A DNA stretch of 33,152 bases from a virus: positions 1 through 33,152 of the IMG/VR virus record IMGVR_UViG_3300030427_000041, one strand, 5' to 3'. Numbering within the stretch: the stretch's first letter is position 1; each line of letters starts with the position of its first letter. The position numbers and the translations under genes were made by a program. Positions 1 through 7,031 of this stretch are shown piece by piece. Below the pieces are notes generated by a model. The model saw nothing but the letters and a program-made list of their open reading frames with translations. It had not been told where the DNA came from and searched no databases.

Positions 1-1315
1 CATCGAGGGCGAACTGCGCGCGCAACCGCGTCACCTCGGCACTGTCCGCGCCTGCCCGCGCGATAGCCTCGGCCACGCCATTCTGCTGGATCATGGTCGA
101 GAGCGTGGCCTGCGCCGCCGCCTCGGCCTTCAGCTGCTCGCCGGTGCTTTTGGTCACCAGATCGAGGAAGGTCAGCATTTCTTCGGTCTGGCGGTTTCGG
201 GCGGGGTCTTCCCCTTGCAGCTTGGCAACTTCGGCCAGGGTCAGACGCATTTTGTCAAGCGTCAGGAGGCGGTCTTGCTCTGCCTCGGACGTCTCCCCCG
301 AGGCCAGCGCGGCGCGGGTGTAGCTCTCGATCAGCGCGTCGACGGCGGCGGCTTGTTCTTCGACCGTGCCTTGCGCGGCCTCCTGAAGGGCGGCGAAATC
401 GTTGAGAACGTCTTGAACAAGTTCACGGCTCCCGGCACGCATCCGCCCAAAGAGACCGCTGAGGTCGAACTCAGAAGCGAGCGTGGAGAGCGCTTGACCC
501 TCGGCCACGTCGAGCCCGCCGTCGACCGATTGCGGCAGGAGGTTGCGGTTGCGGTTGATGCGCCCAAAGTCCACGCCGGTTTCGCCCAGAAAATCTCCGA
601 TGTTTTCGCCGGTCTCACGGGCGGTGATACGCTTCTCGGCCTCGACGATCCGGTCGAGCAGGTCTTGGGCGCGGTCCACAAAGCCTTCGCCGAAGCGGTC
701 GGCCAGTTCGAGCCGGGTGGATGAGGCCTCGGCGATCTTGTCCCTCAGGCTGTCGATCCGGTTCTCGAGCGCCTCGACGCTGTCCGCGAAACTCTCGGCC
801 TCTTCCGAGGAGGACATGAACCAATTGACCACGGTAGCGGTCGCCGCCAGTGCGCCGATGGTGATCAGATTGATCGGGCTCAGCATCGCGAGAACCGCCC
901 CGCCCAATGCCCGGAACGCGCCCGCCGCCCCGAGCGGCCCGATCACCTGAGTGATTTGCGTGCCCTGCTGAATGGCCAGCGTGAGCGGGTTCTGACCCGC
1001 CGCGAGCATGACAAACACGTCATTGCCCTGCGCCACGAGGTTGCCCATCGAGCCTGCGGCGAGGCGATTGGCCGAGGCCATTTTCTGGGTCGCCGCTGCA
1101 TTGACCTCGGCGGCCGAGCTTGCCGCCCTAAGGCCCGTAGCGGAGGTTCTGGCGGCCGTCTCAAGCTGCTTGACCCCGCGTGCGGCGGTTGCACCTTGGG
1201 TGCCGACGCCGCGAATGTCCTGGGAGGCCGATTTCGCGGCGGTGCCGGTGGCCTGCAACTCCGCCTTCGCCTGATCGGCGTCCATGAGGATCTCGCCCTG
1301 GACACGGAATGCCAT
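1..1315 (-). CDS. Phage tail tape measure protein (3' part outside window)
   Basis: The gene starts at the ATG at 1313-1315 and stays open to the window edge, giving about 438 residues with no stop. The N-terminus (MAFRVQGEILMDADQAKAEL) and the Ala/Gln-rich helical stretch that follows are typical of tape measure proteins of long-tailed phages, which set tail length and help DNA and proteins pass into the cell. A hydrophobic segment (LSPINLITIGALAATATVVN) at about residues 144-163 is the usual membrane-active patch. Coiled-coil-like sequence follows. The gene sits directly downstream of the tail chaperone frameshift pair, the standard position for a tape measure gene. Identity is inferred from composition, position and openness, not from a catalytic motif. 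Confidence 0.85.
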   Translation of the reverse strand, partial: MAFRVQGEILMDADQAKAELQATGTAAKSASQDIRGVGTQGATAARGVKQLETAARTSATGLRAASSAAEVNAAATQKMASANRLAAGSMGNLVAQGNDVFVMLAAGQNPLTLAIQQGTQITQVIGPLGAAGAFRALGGAVLAMLSPINLITIGALAATATVVNWFMSSSEEAESFADSVEALENRIDSLRDKIAEASSTRLELADRFGEGFVDRAQDLLDRIVEAEKRITARETGENIGDFLGETGVDFGRINRNRNLLPQSVDGGLDVAEGQALSTLASEFDLSGLFGRMRAGSRELVQDVLNDFAALQEAAQGTVEEQAAAVDALIESYTRAALASGETSEAEQDRLLTLDKMRLTLAEVAKLQGEDPARNRQTEEMLTFLDLVTKSTGEQLKAEAAAQATLSTMIQQNGVAEAIARAGADSAEVTRLRAQFALD

Positions 1316-1316
1316 C

Positions 1317-1667
1317 TCAGTTCTCCCTCATCGCGGCCACAGCCGCGCCTTCGATCACCTGCACCTCGGCCCAAAGCGCGGGCGTGACCTTGACCCCGCT
1401 CATGCGCAGGCCCGCCCGCGCGGCCGTGTAGTCAAGGCCCACCACGCGGAAACCCGCCAGCCCGGCCGAGACGGTGCGCCATTGATTGCAGACCGCGAGA
1501 AAGGCCCGCACCGCCGGGACATTCTGCGGCCAAACACCAGAGCCGGACGGATCGCGGCGGAGGTGACCCGGGTCGATCCCCCAGAATTCCGCCTCGTCGT
1601 CATGGTCGCCGCCTGCGTCATCTGCGATCAGGTCGCCGCGCGCCCATGCCCGCCCGGCCCATTTCAG
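1317..1667 (-). CDS. Tail assembly chaperone, frameshift extension (DUF1799-like, gpT-like)
   Basis: This frame has no ATG, and its first usable initiator (GTG at 1511) would remove half the domain. Reading continuously from the slippery site at 1667-1673 gives about 116 residues. The conserved-looking core contains VWPQNVPAVRAFLAVCNQWR and ends GAAVAAMREN, which I recognise as DUF1799, a small protein that follows the tail chaperone in Mu-like prophages of alphaproteobacteria. I therefore read it as the C-terminal part of a fusion made by -1 frameshifting, about 225 residues in total, equivalent to lambda gpGT. It ends two bases before the tape measure ATG. Protein family recognition is fairly secure; production by frameshift is inference from the heptamer and the lack of a start. 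Confidence 0.75.
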   Translation of the reverse strand: MKWAGRAWARGDLIADDAGGDHDDEAEFWGIDPGHLRRDPSGSGVWPQNVPAVRAFLAVCNQWRTVSAGLAGFRVVGLDYTAARAGLRMSGVKVTPALWAEVQVIEGAAVAAMREN

Positions 1668-1993
1668 TTTTTTACCCGTTTCCCCACCAACGCCGCGTAA
1701 TAGGCGTTGACCAGGGCGACGCGGACATAGGCCAGTCCAATCAGCCGGTCGCGCAGGCCGTGGCTGTAAGGCAGCTTGTTGCCCTTCTCGTCCTCGATGT
1801 CGTCGAGACTGACGATGGCCGCCGACAGGAACTCGCGCTCGCCGCGCGTGGTGCGCATGTCGAGCGCCTCAATCTCTTCATCGGGCAGCACGCGGAAGGT
1901 GGCATTGAGCGTCTGGAGATCATGGCCGCCATCGGCGGGCACCTTGATCTCGACAGGGTGGGTGAAGGTCGGCGTCTGGTCGATCTTGAACAT
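1664..1993 (-). CDS. Tail assembly chaperone (gpG-like), 109 aa
   Basis: The protein begins MFKIDQTPTFTHPVEIKVPA and contains LPDEEIEALD, the compact alpha/beta style of small phage tail assembly chaperones. These proteins bind the tape measure during tail assembly and are not part of the virion. The gene lies between the tail tube and tape measure genes, the fixed place for this function. It stops at TGA 1664-1666 directly behind an A AAA AAC heptamer, so a fraction of ribosomes should continue into the downstream frame. Its leader contains a copy of the dispersed TTnAAnrCCCC motif. Confidence 0.8.
   Translation of the reverse strand: MFKIDQTPTFTHPVEIKVPADGGHDLQTLNATFRVLPDEEIEALDMRTTRGEREFLSAAIVSLDDIEDEKGNKLPYSHGLRDRLIGLAYVRVALVNAYYAALVGKRVKN
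1667..1673 (-). promoter_or_regulatory. Putative -1 ribosomal frameshift site A_AAA_AAC
   Basis: On the minus strand the 3' end of the tail chaperone reads GTA AAA AAC TGA. The heptamer A AAA AAC fits the X XXY YYZ rule, with zero-frame codons AAA and AAC immediately before the stop. A -1 slip gives AAA AAA followed by CTG AAA TGG and enters the DUF1799-like frame exactly, with no intervening stop. Tail chaperone genes of long-tailed phages are known for conserved frameshifts of this kind. I see only a weak possible stem downstream. Confidence 0.8.
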
Positions 1994-2014
1994 GGGGGTG
2001 AACTCTCTTTCAAA

Positions 2015-2037
2015 GGGGCATTGAAGGGGGCGTTGAA
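2015..2037 (-). repeat. Dispersed tandem motif TTnAAnrCCCC x2, copy A
   Basis: On the minus strand the sequence is TTCAACGCCCCC followed at once by TTCAATGCCCC. A third weaker unit (TTTGAA) follows. It fills most of the 49-base gap between the tail tube stop and the tail chaperone start. The G-run just before it (minus strand, after the tail tube stop) pairs with the first C-run, giving GGGGG-TTCAACG-CCCCC, so a small hairpin directly after the tail tube stop is also possible. Confidence 0.6.
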
Positions 2038-2042
2038 CCCCC

Positions 2043-2978
2043 TCAGGTGAGCGTCATCGCCCACTGGTCGGCGGCGGTGGAGGCGGTGGGCAGTGGCACG
2101 AGGCGCAGCGGCCATTCCTTGCGGCCTTGCCCGTCCTCCAGCCCCTCGGGACGCTGCATCTGGGCATTCGGGGCCGCGATATTGACGATGTTGCCCGCCG
2201 TCTTGCCGTGCTCGATCTCGACGGCGACCTTCTCTTGGGTGGCCGCCATGGTGAACGGGTTGAAGGTGGAGAGCGTCACGGCGCGCACCCGCGCCTCGAT
2301 GGTGTTCTCATGCCCGTCGAGGATCACTTCCTCCTCGCCGATCAGAAACTGCGCCTCGATGCGGTTGGCGAGGGTGAGCTTGAAATTGCGCATCACGAGC
2401 GAGGTGCTATCAATCGTGAAGACCGGCGTGTTGGCATCCGACGCGGCCAGCGGGTCGGGAATGCCGATAAAGTCCGGGGTTGGCTGGACCACGTCGGCCG
2501 GGGCCACATAGAGGGCCGTGAACTCGAACTCGATATAGGGAATGCCCGAGGCCGAGACGTCAAAGGCGGCGGTGCCGCGCACGCCCACCATGGCATAGAG
2601 CGTGCCGCCGATATTGAGGTGGAGTGTGATGCTCTCGAGGTTTGAATAGACCCGGTTGTAGACCACGGAGGTGGCCGCCGTCACGGTCTCGGCACAGCCG
2701 CAGGCGCGCAGGAGACGGCCCCAGCGGGGCGCGGTGCCGACGGTACCGGAGCCTGCCAGTTCGACCTTGAACGAGATCGTGCGGTGCAGATCGACGGGGA
2801 TCGTGCCGGTGGGGCCGCCGTGCGGCGTATCGAGATTGCGGTCCAGATCCTGACCCTGCATCGGCGACAGGCGCACATCCGTGGCGAGGATTGCATCAGT
2901 GCCGGTCGGGGCGGCATCGGTGCCATAGGTGGTTTCCTGCTTGGCCAGCAGGACCTTGCGTCTCCAGAGCAGGCTCAT
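2043..2978 (-). CDS. Phage tail tube (major tail) protein, 311 aa
   Basis: The sequence starts MSLLWRRKVLLAKQETTYGT and continues with a region on dose, glycine and threonine content (DLDRNLDTPHGGPTGTIPVD) typical of the phage tail tube family that polymerises into the tube of flexible tails. Length near 310 residues fits tail tube proteins of Rhodobacteraceae Mu-like prophages. Beta-rich sequence dominates with no membrane segment. The start overlaps the stop of the upstream 42-codon gene by ATGA. Position between the tail terminator region and tail chaperones supports the call. Confidence 0.85.
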   Translation of the reverse strand: MSLLWRRKVLLAKQETTYGTDAAPTGTDAILATDVRLSPMQGQDLDRNLDTPHGGPTGTIPVDLHRTISFKVELAGSGTVGTAPRWGRLLRACGCAETVTAATSVVYNRVYSNLESITLHLNIGGTLYAMVGVRGTAAFDVSASGIPYIEFEFTALYVAPADVVQPTPDFIGIPDPLAASDANTPVFTIDSTSLVMRNFKLTLANRIEAQFLIGEEEVILDGHENTIEARVRAVTLSTFNPFTMAATQEKVAVEIEHGKTAGNIVNIAAPNAQMQRPEGLEDGQGRKEWPLRLVPLPTASTAADQWAMTLT

Positions 2979-3103
2979 TTGTCAGCGTCCTTCTTCTCGG
3001 GTTTCGGGGTGGGGGCGGGCTTTGAGGGCGACGCATCCGCGCGCTTCAGCGCGCCCTTGTCATCGCGGGTGTACGCCCCGCCGGAGGTCGGAAGATTGGT
3101 CAT
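2975..3103 (-). CDS. Small charged hypothetical protein, 42 aa
   Basis: A short open frame starts at ATG 3101-3103 and ends TGA 2975-2977. It overlaps the tail terminator gene upstream and the tail tube start downstream by four bases each, which argues that it is translated. The product begins MTNLPTSGGAYTRDDKGALK and ends in a Pro/Lys/Asp-rich tail (KPEKKDADK). No family is recognised. Similar short Lys/Pro-rich proteins occur beside tail tube genes in Mu-like prophages, but I cannot assign a role. Confidence 0.65.
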   Translation of the reverse strand: MTNLPTSGGAYTRDDKGALKRADASPSKPAPTPKPEKKDADK

Positions 3104-3534
3104 GAGAGGATCCTCAGTTGGTCATCGATGGAGAAATCAAGCTGGTAGGCGAGCACACCGGCACCGCTGGACATGAGTTGGCCGCGCTCGAACCGGAAGA
3201 CACCGACCTCGTCGCCCGGTGCCCATCCCGCCAAGGCGCGCACCACGCGCATCAGGAACTGGTCGATCTTGTCGAGGGAGGCGGCCCCGGTGCGATCAAA
3301 ACTTTGGGCGAAGATCACCACGCTCGTGCGGTGGGTCAGCATCTGGCTGAACACACCCGACGCAGCATCCGGGCGGCCCCCCTGAATGCCGGAGGGAAAG
3401 ACATAGGCCGCGACCGATTGCGCCGGCAGTTTCTTCGAGCGGATCAGATCGACAAAGGCGCGCCCGCCGTCGATACGACCGCCAAGTTCGGGCACCTCAG
3501 CCGCGAGGCGGGCCATGACATCGGAGATGTTCAT
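3100..3534 (-). CDS. Tail terminator-like protein (Mu gp37 position), 144 aa
   Basis: The protein begins MNISDVMARLAAEVPELGGR and contains a central strand region ending FRFERGQLMSSGAGVLAYQLDFSIDD. This alpha/beta layout, ending in a beta strand with an acidic tail, is that of small phage tail terminator or head-tail joining proteins such as the gp37 family. It sits between the virion morphogenesis protein and the tail tube, where the terminator that caps tail polymerisation is expected. Starts and stops overlap both neighbours by four bases. Family membership is inferred mostly from order and size. Confidence 0.65.
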   Translation of the reverse strand: MNISDVMARLAAEVPELGGRIDGGRAFVDLIRSKKLPAQSVAAYVFPSGIQGGRPDAASGVFSQMLTHRTSVVIFAQSFDRTGAASLDKIDQFLMRVVRALAGWAPGDEVGVFRFERGQLMSSGAGVLAYQLDFSIDDQLRILS

Positions 3535-4034
3535 GCGAATACCTCGCGGAGATAGGTCTCGACCGTGTCCACGATGTCGGTCTCGTCCTTGTCGTCAAAG
3601 CCCAGAAAGGGCCGGGCTGGAATTTCGACCTGGTCGACCATGATGAATTGGCCATTGGGCAGGGTGAAGGCGAGTTTGGCCGTGGCGTCACCGCCCGCGG
3701 CCTTCGGCTCGATGAACGCGCCAAACTGATGGGTGGCGGCGTAGGGCACGTTGGTGCCGATGCGCGCGGACTGGCTGTCAGCCTCTGTCACGATGCTGTC
3801 CCGCAGGCGTGTACTGTCGACCAGCGTCTTGCCGCCGAACTCGCGCGCGCGGTGCGAGACGGGCCACGCGATGCCGCCCGGGCCTTCGCCCTTCTCGAAC
3901 CGCTCCGAGACGGAGGTTTCCAGAACGGTGCCGATGCGGCGCATCAAAGGGGTGAGGTCGGACAACTGGCGCAGGCCATTGGCAATGGCGCTGTCAAAGT
4001 CGAGACTGTCGAGGCTGACTGTGAGGGTGACCAT
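3531..4034 (-). CDS. Phage virion morphogenesis protein (Mu gpG-like), 167 aa
   Basis: The N-terminal half contains LTPLMRRIGTVLETSVSERF and the core motif FEKGEGPGGIAWPVSHRARE, followed by LVDSTRLRDSIVTEAD and NVPYAATHQFGA. These are the hallmarks of the phage virion morphogenesis (tail completion, gpG/gpS-like) family: a W-P dipeptide, an L.dtg.L..S motif and Y...HQfG. The protein acts in head-tail joining or tail completion. It lies just downstream of the gp36 homologue, exactly as in Mu. Confidence 0.88.
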   Translation of the reverse strand: MVTLTVSLDSLDFDSAIANGLRQLSDLTPLMRRIGTVLETSVSERFEKGEGPGGIAWPVSHRAREFGGKTLVDSTRLRDSIVTEADSQSARIGTNVPYAATHQFGAFIEPKAAGGDATAKLAFTLPNGQFIMVDQVEIPARPFLGFDDKDETDIVDTVETYLREVFA

Positions 4035-4035
4035 C

Positions 4036-4461
4036 TCAGAACCCCTTCAGGCTGTCGCGGGTGAAGGTGCCCTCCGGCGCGCTGATCTGGGGTAGCTGGG
4101 GATTGCCCCGGCCTGTGTCCTCGGGCGTCTCGTCTCCGAGCGAGGCCTCGCCCTTGCGCACTTCGCGCAGAAAGCTGATCGCGGCCTCATAGCCCTCTTC
4201 GGCCCCGTCAAAGGCGGCGGCCCGCGCACCGAGCAGCCGGTACCAGGCAATTGCCGCAGTATGCATCGTCAGGACACGGGGCGGATTGTCTGCATTGTAA
4301 AGCCCTGCGACATAGCTCTCGGCGACAGACACGGCGTCGTCCACGGCCACCTGCAGCGCGGTCATACCGATCACGCCGGGGATTGTGTCACGCGCCGTCA
4401 CTTCGGCGAGGAAGCCTTCGCCGTAGCGGTCGATCATGTCTTGCACAGTCAGGTAGGCCAT
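4036..4461 (-). CDS. Mu gp36-like head protein (DUF1320), 141 aa
   Basis: The ATG at 4459-4461 begins MAYLTVQDMIDRYGEGFLAE, the typical opening of the DUF1320 (Mu gp36) family, followed by two-helix sequence with VDDAVSVAESYVAGLY. A longer frame upstream overlaps the Acb2-like gene and lacks this family start, so it is rejected. DUF1320 proteins are head-tail connector-like components of Mu-type phages. The start overlaps the stop of the upstream gene by one base (TGATG). Confidence 0.85.
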   Translation of the reverse strand: MAYLTVQDMIDRYGEGFLAEVTARDTIPGVIGMTALQVAVDDAVSVAESYVAGLYNADNPPRVLTMHTAAIAWYRLLGARAAAFDGAEEGYEAAISFLREVRKGEASLGDETPEDTGRGNPQLPQISAPEGTFTRDSLKGF

Positions 4462-4688
4462 CAGCGGGCCACCCCTTTGACGGCCCACATGACGGCCTCT
4501 TCGATCTTGGTGCGCGCGAGGGAAAACTCGCGGCCCTGATCGGCGGCGATCTCGTCGAGAAACCTTTGGCCGATATCCTTGATCGCCTCGACCCGGGCCT
4601 TCTCGATGTCGCCCAGTTTGCGGTAGCTGTGCCGCACGGGGCTGTTTTCGACCCGGGTGTCGTCGGTGCTCTTGATCGTCTCGGCCAT
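4461..4688 (-). CDS. Acb2/Tad1-type hairpin protein, putative anti-CBASS cyclic-nucleotide sponge, 75 aa
   Basis: The product begins MAETIKSTDD and carries HSYRKLGDIEKARVEAIKDI (residues 20-39) and REFSLARTKIEEAVMWAVKG (53-72). The spacing of H20-x-Y22-R23-x-L25, the helix with IKDIGQRF, and the SLARTKIEEAVMWA block match the Acb2/Tad1 hairpin domain as I know it. Acb2 of Pseudomonas phages is a small helical protein that assembles into a hexamer and sequesters the cyclic oligonucleotides that activate CBASS effectors; Tad1 does the same for Thoeris signals. The gene sits inside the structural operon between a gp35-position gene and gp36, and would be co-expressed late unless it has its own promoter. 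The family call is strong. Which signal it binds cannot be read from sequence. Confidence 0.8.
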   Translation of the reverse strand: MAETIKSTDDTRVENSPVRHSYRKLGDIEKARVEAIKDIGQRFLDEIAADQGREFSLARTKIEEAVMWAVKGVAR

Positions 4689-4864
4689 GGCGCGCCTCCG
4701 GGTTGGGTGTTTGGTGCCGGTCTCTCCCGGCTGTCACGTCCATTCCTCAGACGTTGCAGGCTCCAACTCGCGTGGGCCGCGCCTACTCGGATCGCCTCCG
4801 GAGGGGTCTGGTTGTCGCCCTATGTGCCCGTGAGGTTCGCGATTGATCCTTTCGCTCTGGAATT
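4689..4864 (-). other. Non-coding leader ahead of the Acb2-like gene, with a small hairpin
   Basis: This 176-base gap is one of few within the late operon. Reading on the minus strand it contains a perfect five-base stem GCCGG-GAGAGA-CCGGC (4716-4731), followed by an A/C-rich stretch and GGAGGCGCGCC just ahead of the ATG, giving a usable ribosome binding site (GGAGG). No convincing promoter hexamers are seen. The gap could hold an independent promoter or a structured leader for the Acb2-like gene. Confidence 0.4.
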
Positions 4865-5221
4865 TCAGGATGCCGCGTTGGCGGCGGCCTGCATCCCGGC
4901 CCAGACCGAATCCCGCGCGGCGGCGGTGATCTGGTCGGCCAAACCGGGAAGCGCGTCCTGCAGTGCCTTGACCTTGGGCTTGCCGCTCTTGTCGAAGGCG
5001 TCGCCGGGCAGGGCGTTGATGGCATTGGTCAAGGCCACGCGCAGCGCGTCGTCGAGGACAAGCGGCGGCGCGGTGTCTGCCGCGTCCCCGGCCTCTTCGA
5101 TTGCGCCCAGGGCGAGAAGGCGCGCAATCTGCGCCTCCCCGCCGATTTTTTGCGCGGGGACGGTCGTTCCCGCCTCCAGCCGCTTGGCTGCGATCACGGT
5201 GCGTTTGATGAGATAGCTCAT
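4865..5221 (-). CDS. Hypothetical protein in the Mu gp35 position, 118 aa
   Basis: The protein reads MSYLIKRTVIAAKRLEAGTT, then IGGEAQIARLLALGAIEEAG, followed by helices with conserved-looking LPGLADQITAAARDSVWAGM near the C-terminus. Short proteins with an IGGEAQIARLLA segment lie just after the major capsid gene in many Mu-like prophages (gp35 position). The exact function is not known to me. The start overlaps the capsid stop by four bases. It ends 176 bases before the next gene. Confidence 0.6.
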   Translation of the reverse strand: MSYLIKRTVIAAKRLEAGTTVPAQKIGGEAQIARLLALGAIEEAGDAADTAPPLVLDDALRVALTNAINALPGDAFDKSGKPKVKALQDALPGLADQITAAARDSVWAGMQAAANAAS

Positions 5222-6177
5222 GCCGCATCCTCGATCAGATAGCCGGTGGCCGGAGCCGCGATGACTTCGCGGACCTGCTCGCCTACGCGGAGCGTGGTGG
5301 AACCTTTGAGGCCGACCTTGGGGTCAAAGAAGCGCCCCGAGACGCGCCCGTCGAACTGCGCCGTCCAGCCCCATGCGGGGGCGGTGCCGTCCGGACCGGC
5401 CTGAGTGTTGCGATGGATCAGGGCGATATTGCCGCCCCAGACCTTCTCGAAGGCAGCCGTCTGACCCTTGCGGGCCGAGTTGATATAGCTGTCGCCCACG
5501 AGGATCTGAGAGAGTTCGAAAAGCTCCGCCACCGCCTCGCGGCCGGCGCGGCCCTTGTCGCCCGAGGTCCGGTTGATGGCCTTCAGGATATCGGGATGGG
5601 TCGAGAGCGCCGTCCAGGCCTTACGCCCCATCGCGGCCACGTTGGGGCGCATGATGAAGGTGGCATCAAGGGCGGCAGAGATCACGCCGATGGGATCGGA
5701 CGTGGGATCGCTGAACTGGCCCGCGCCCGAGAGCACCACTTTTTTGTCCGCGTCATAGTTGGCCGCGTCCTGCACCATGGCGGCCACGCGCTTTTCGCGG
5801 TCGAGCTGGATCAGATGGGCCAGACCCTCGACGGCGCGCGCCTCGGGATCGAAAGCCGAATTGCCAGCGGCGCGCAGGGCGCGGGCGGCATCGATGTCGC
5901 GCTGCGGCACCACGTCGTCGAGACCGTAGTCCTTGACCGAAGAGGTGCGCTCTTCGCCGGTGAACTCAACCTGTTGGACCAGACCTTTGCGGCCGACTTC
6001 CGTGTCGGGCACCGTGAACATCTGCTCAGGCGGGAAATAGGTCCATTTGAAATCCGTAGCCATGACCGGCACGCGCGGCATGACCTCGTCGGCAATGAAC
6101 GAGATGTCGGGGTTGCGGAAATTGACGGCGATGGCGGTCAGGACCGGATCGACGACAAAGGGGGTGGGGGTGCTCAT
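5218..6177 (-). CDS. Major capsid protein, 319 aa
   Basis: The product starts MSTPTPFVVDPVLTAIAVNF and contains NPDISFIADEVMPRVPVMA, DTEVGRKGLVQQVEFTGEER and later NVAAMGRKAWTALSTHPDIL and KVWGGNIALIHR. This combination is that of HK97-fold major capsid proteins found in Mu-like prophages of Rhodobacteraceae. The gene directly follows the decoration/stabilisation protein and the protease-scaffold gene, completing a capsid assembly module. The initiating ATG is preceded by GGAGCGC. No cleavage site can be assigned by eye. Confidence 0.88.
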   Translation of the reverse strand: MSTPTPFVVDPVLTAIAVNFRNPDISFIADEVMPRVPVMATDFKWTYFPPEQMFTVPDTEVGRKGLVQQVEFTGEERTSSVKDYGLDDVVPQRDIDAARALRAAGNSAFDPEARAVEGLAHLIQLDREKRVAAMVQDAANYDADKKVVLSGAGQFSDPTSDPIGVISAALDATFIMRPNVAAMGRKAWTALSTHPDILKAINRTSGDKGRAGREAVAELFELSQILVGDSYINSARKGQTAAFEKVWGGNIALIHRNTQAGPDGTAPAWGWTAQFDGRVSGRFFDPKVGLKGSTTLRVGEQVREVIAAPATGYLIEDAA

Positions 6178-6196
6178 GGATCAGCGCTCCTAAAGA

Positions 6197-6562
6197 TCAG
6201 GTGACAGAGTGACGGGCGATGGCCACGTCGATGATGTCGCCAGCGACGCCCGCCTGCAGCGCGTAGCCGATGGCGATGTTTCCGGCTCCGGCCACTGCGG
6301 CCACACCGAGGCCCGAGGCGTTCGAGGCGACGGGCGCACCTGCGGCGACTGTGCCCGCGAGCTTGAGCTCTCCGGAGCCGGACATGATCACGTCCGCTGT
6401 CTGGCCAATGGCCGCATCCAGTTGGTCCGAGATGCCAATCGCGAGATTGGTCGCGGAGGCGGCCACAAGGATGCCGCCGCCCGCGCCGAATTTGACGATC
6501 CGGCGGCCGGGCACCGCCGCCTCGGCGGTGTAGGATTTGATGAACATACCGGGATTAGGCAT
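6197..6562 (-). CDS. Head decoration-type protein (DUF2190-like), 121 aa
   Basis: Start chosen at ATG 6560-6562, giving MPNPGMFIKSYTAEAAVPGR; a longer frame would run into the protease gene in another reading frame. The sequence is Ala/Gly/Val-rich and beta-rich, with RRIVKFGAGGG and LAIGISDQLDAAIGQTADVI, a pattern seen in small DUF2190-type capsid decoration or stabilisation proteins. It overlaps the protease stop by eight bases and precedes the major capsid gene, the expected position. Confidence 0.75.
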   Translation of the reverse strand: MPNPGMFIKSYTAEAAVPGRRIVKFGAGGGILVAASATNLAIGISDQLDAAIGQTADVIMSGSGELKLAGTVAAGAPVASNASGLGVAAVAGAGNIAIGYALQAGVAGDIIDVAIARHSVT

Positions 6563-7031
6563 CGTCGCTCTCCATGGTTTCTTCGATCTGCCGGGCCGCC
6601 TCCGCAAAGCTCAGCGTTCGGCCTTCGGCCTCGGCGTCCTTGATCAGCCGCTTGGCCGCTGCGGTGATGTCGTCCGCTCCCTTGACCTGTGGCAGGGCGT
6701 CACCACCCGCCCGCTCGCTGAAATCGATCAGCGGCTTGGCCCGTTTTGAGAGCAGGTCGCGGAACCAGTCGCGCTGGCTGGCGGTCTTGCCTTCGGCAAA
6801 AGACACCTCGTCCGTCGCGTCGAGGTTTTCCATGAACGCGGCCATCTCATCCTTGAGGCCGGGGGCGATGCGCCCGTCCTTGGCAAGGGCGTCGAGGAGG
6901 GCCGCGTCTTCGGCGCGGCGTGCGGCGCGCGTACCTTCGGCGAAGGCCGCCTCCTTGGCGGCAATCTCGGCCTCGCGCGCATCGAGCGCGGCTTGGCGGT
7001 CTTCGGGGGTTGGCTTGTCCGTGCCGGACAT
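6555..7031 (-). CDS. Nested scaffold protein (Mu Z-like), in-frame internal start, 158 aa
   Basis: Inside the protease gene, an ATG at 7029-7031 (MSGTDKPTPEDRQAALDARE) is preceded by AAGGAG with eight bases of spacing, a far better ribosome site than most starts here. Translation from it would yield only the helical scaffold half, in the same frame and with the same stop. This is the arrangement known for Mu genes I and Z. The site and frame are seen directly; that it is used is inference from the Mu parallel. Confidence 0.65.
   Translation of the reverse strand: MSGTDKPTPEDRQAALDAREAEIAAKEAAFAEGTRAARRAEDAALLDALAKDGRIAPGLKDEMAAFMENLDATDEVSFAEGKTASQRDWFRDLLSKRAKPLIDFSERAGGDALPQVKGADDITAAAKRLIKDAEAEGRTLSFAEAARQIEETMESDDA

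Noticed and set aside
2025-2043. Rho-independent terminator after the tail tube gene
   Set aside because: GGGGG/CCCCC can pair, but no U-tract follows and the downstream chaperone gene must be co-expressed; better seen as part of the dispersed motif.
4462-4743. N-terminal extension of the DUF1320 frame
   Set aside because: It overlaps the Acb2-like gene out of frame; the typical MAYLTVQDMIDRYG start is at 4461.
5413-6204. Plus-strand open frame (263 codons) opposite the capsid gene
   Set aside because: High GC third positions keep the reverse frame open; His/Gly/Arg-rich product looks like a shadow.
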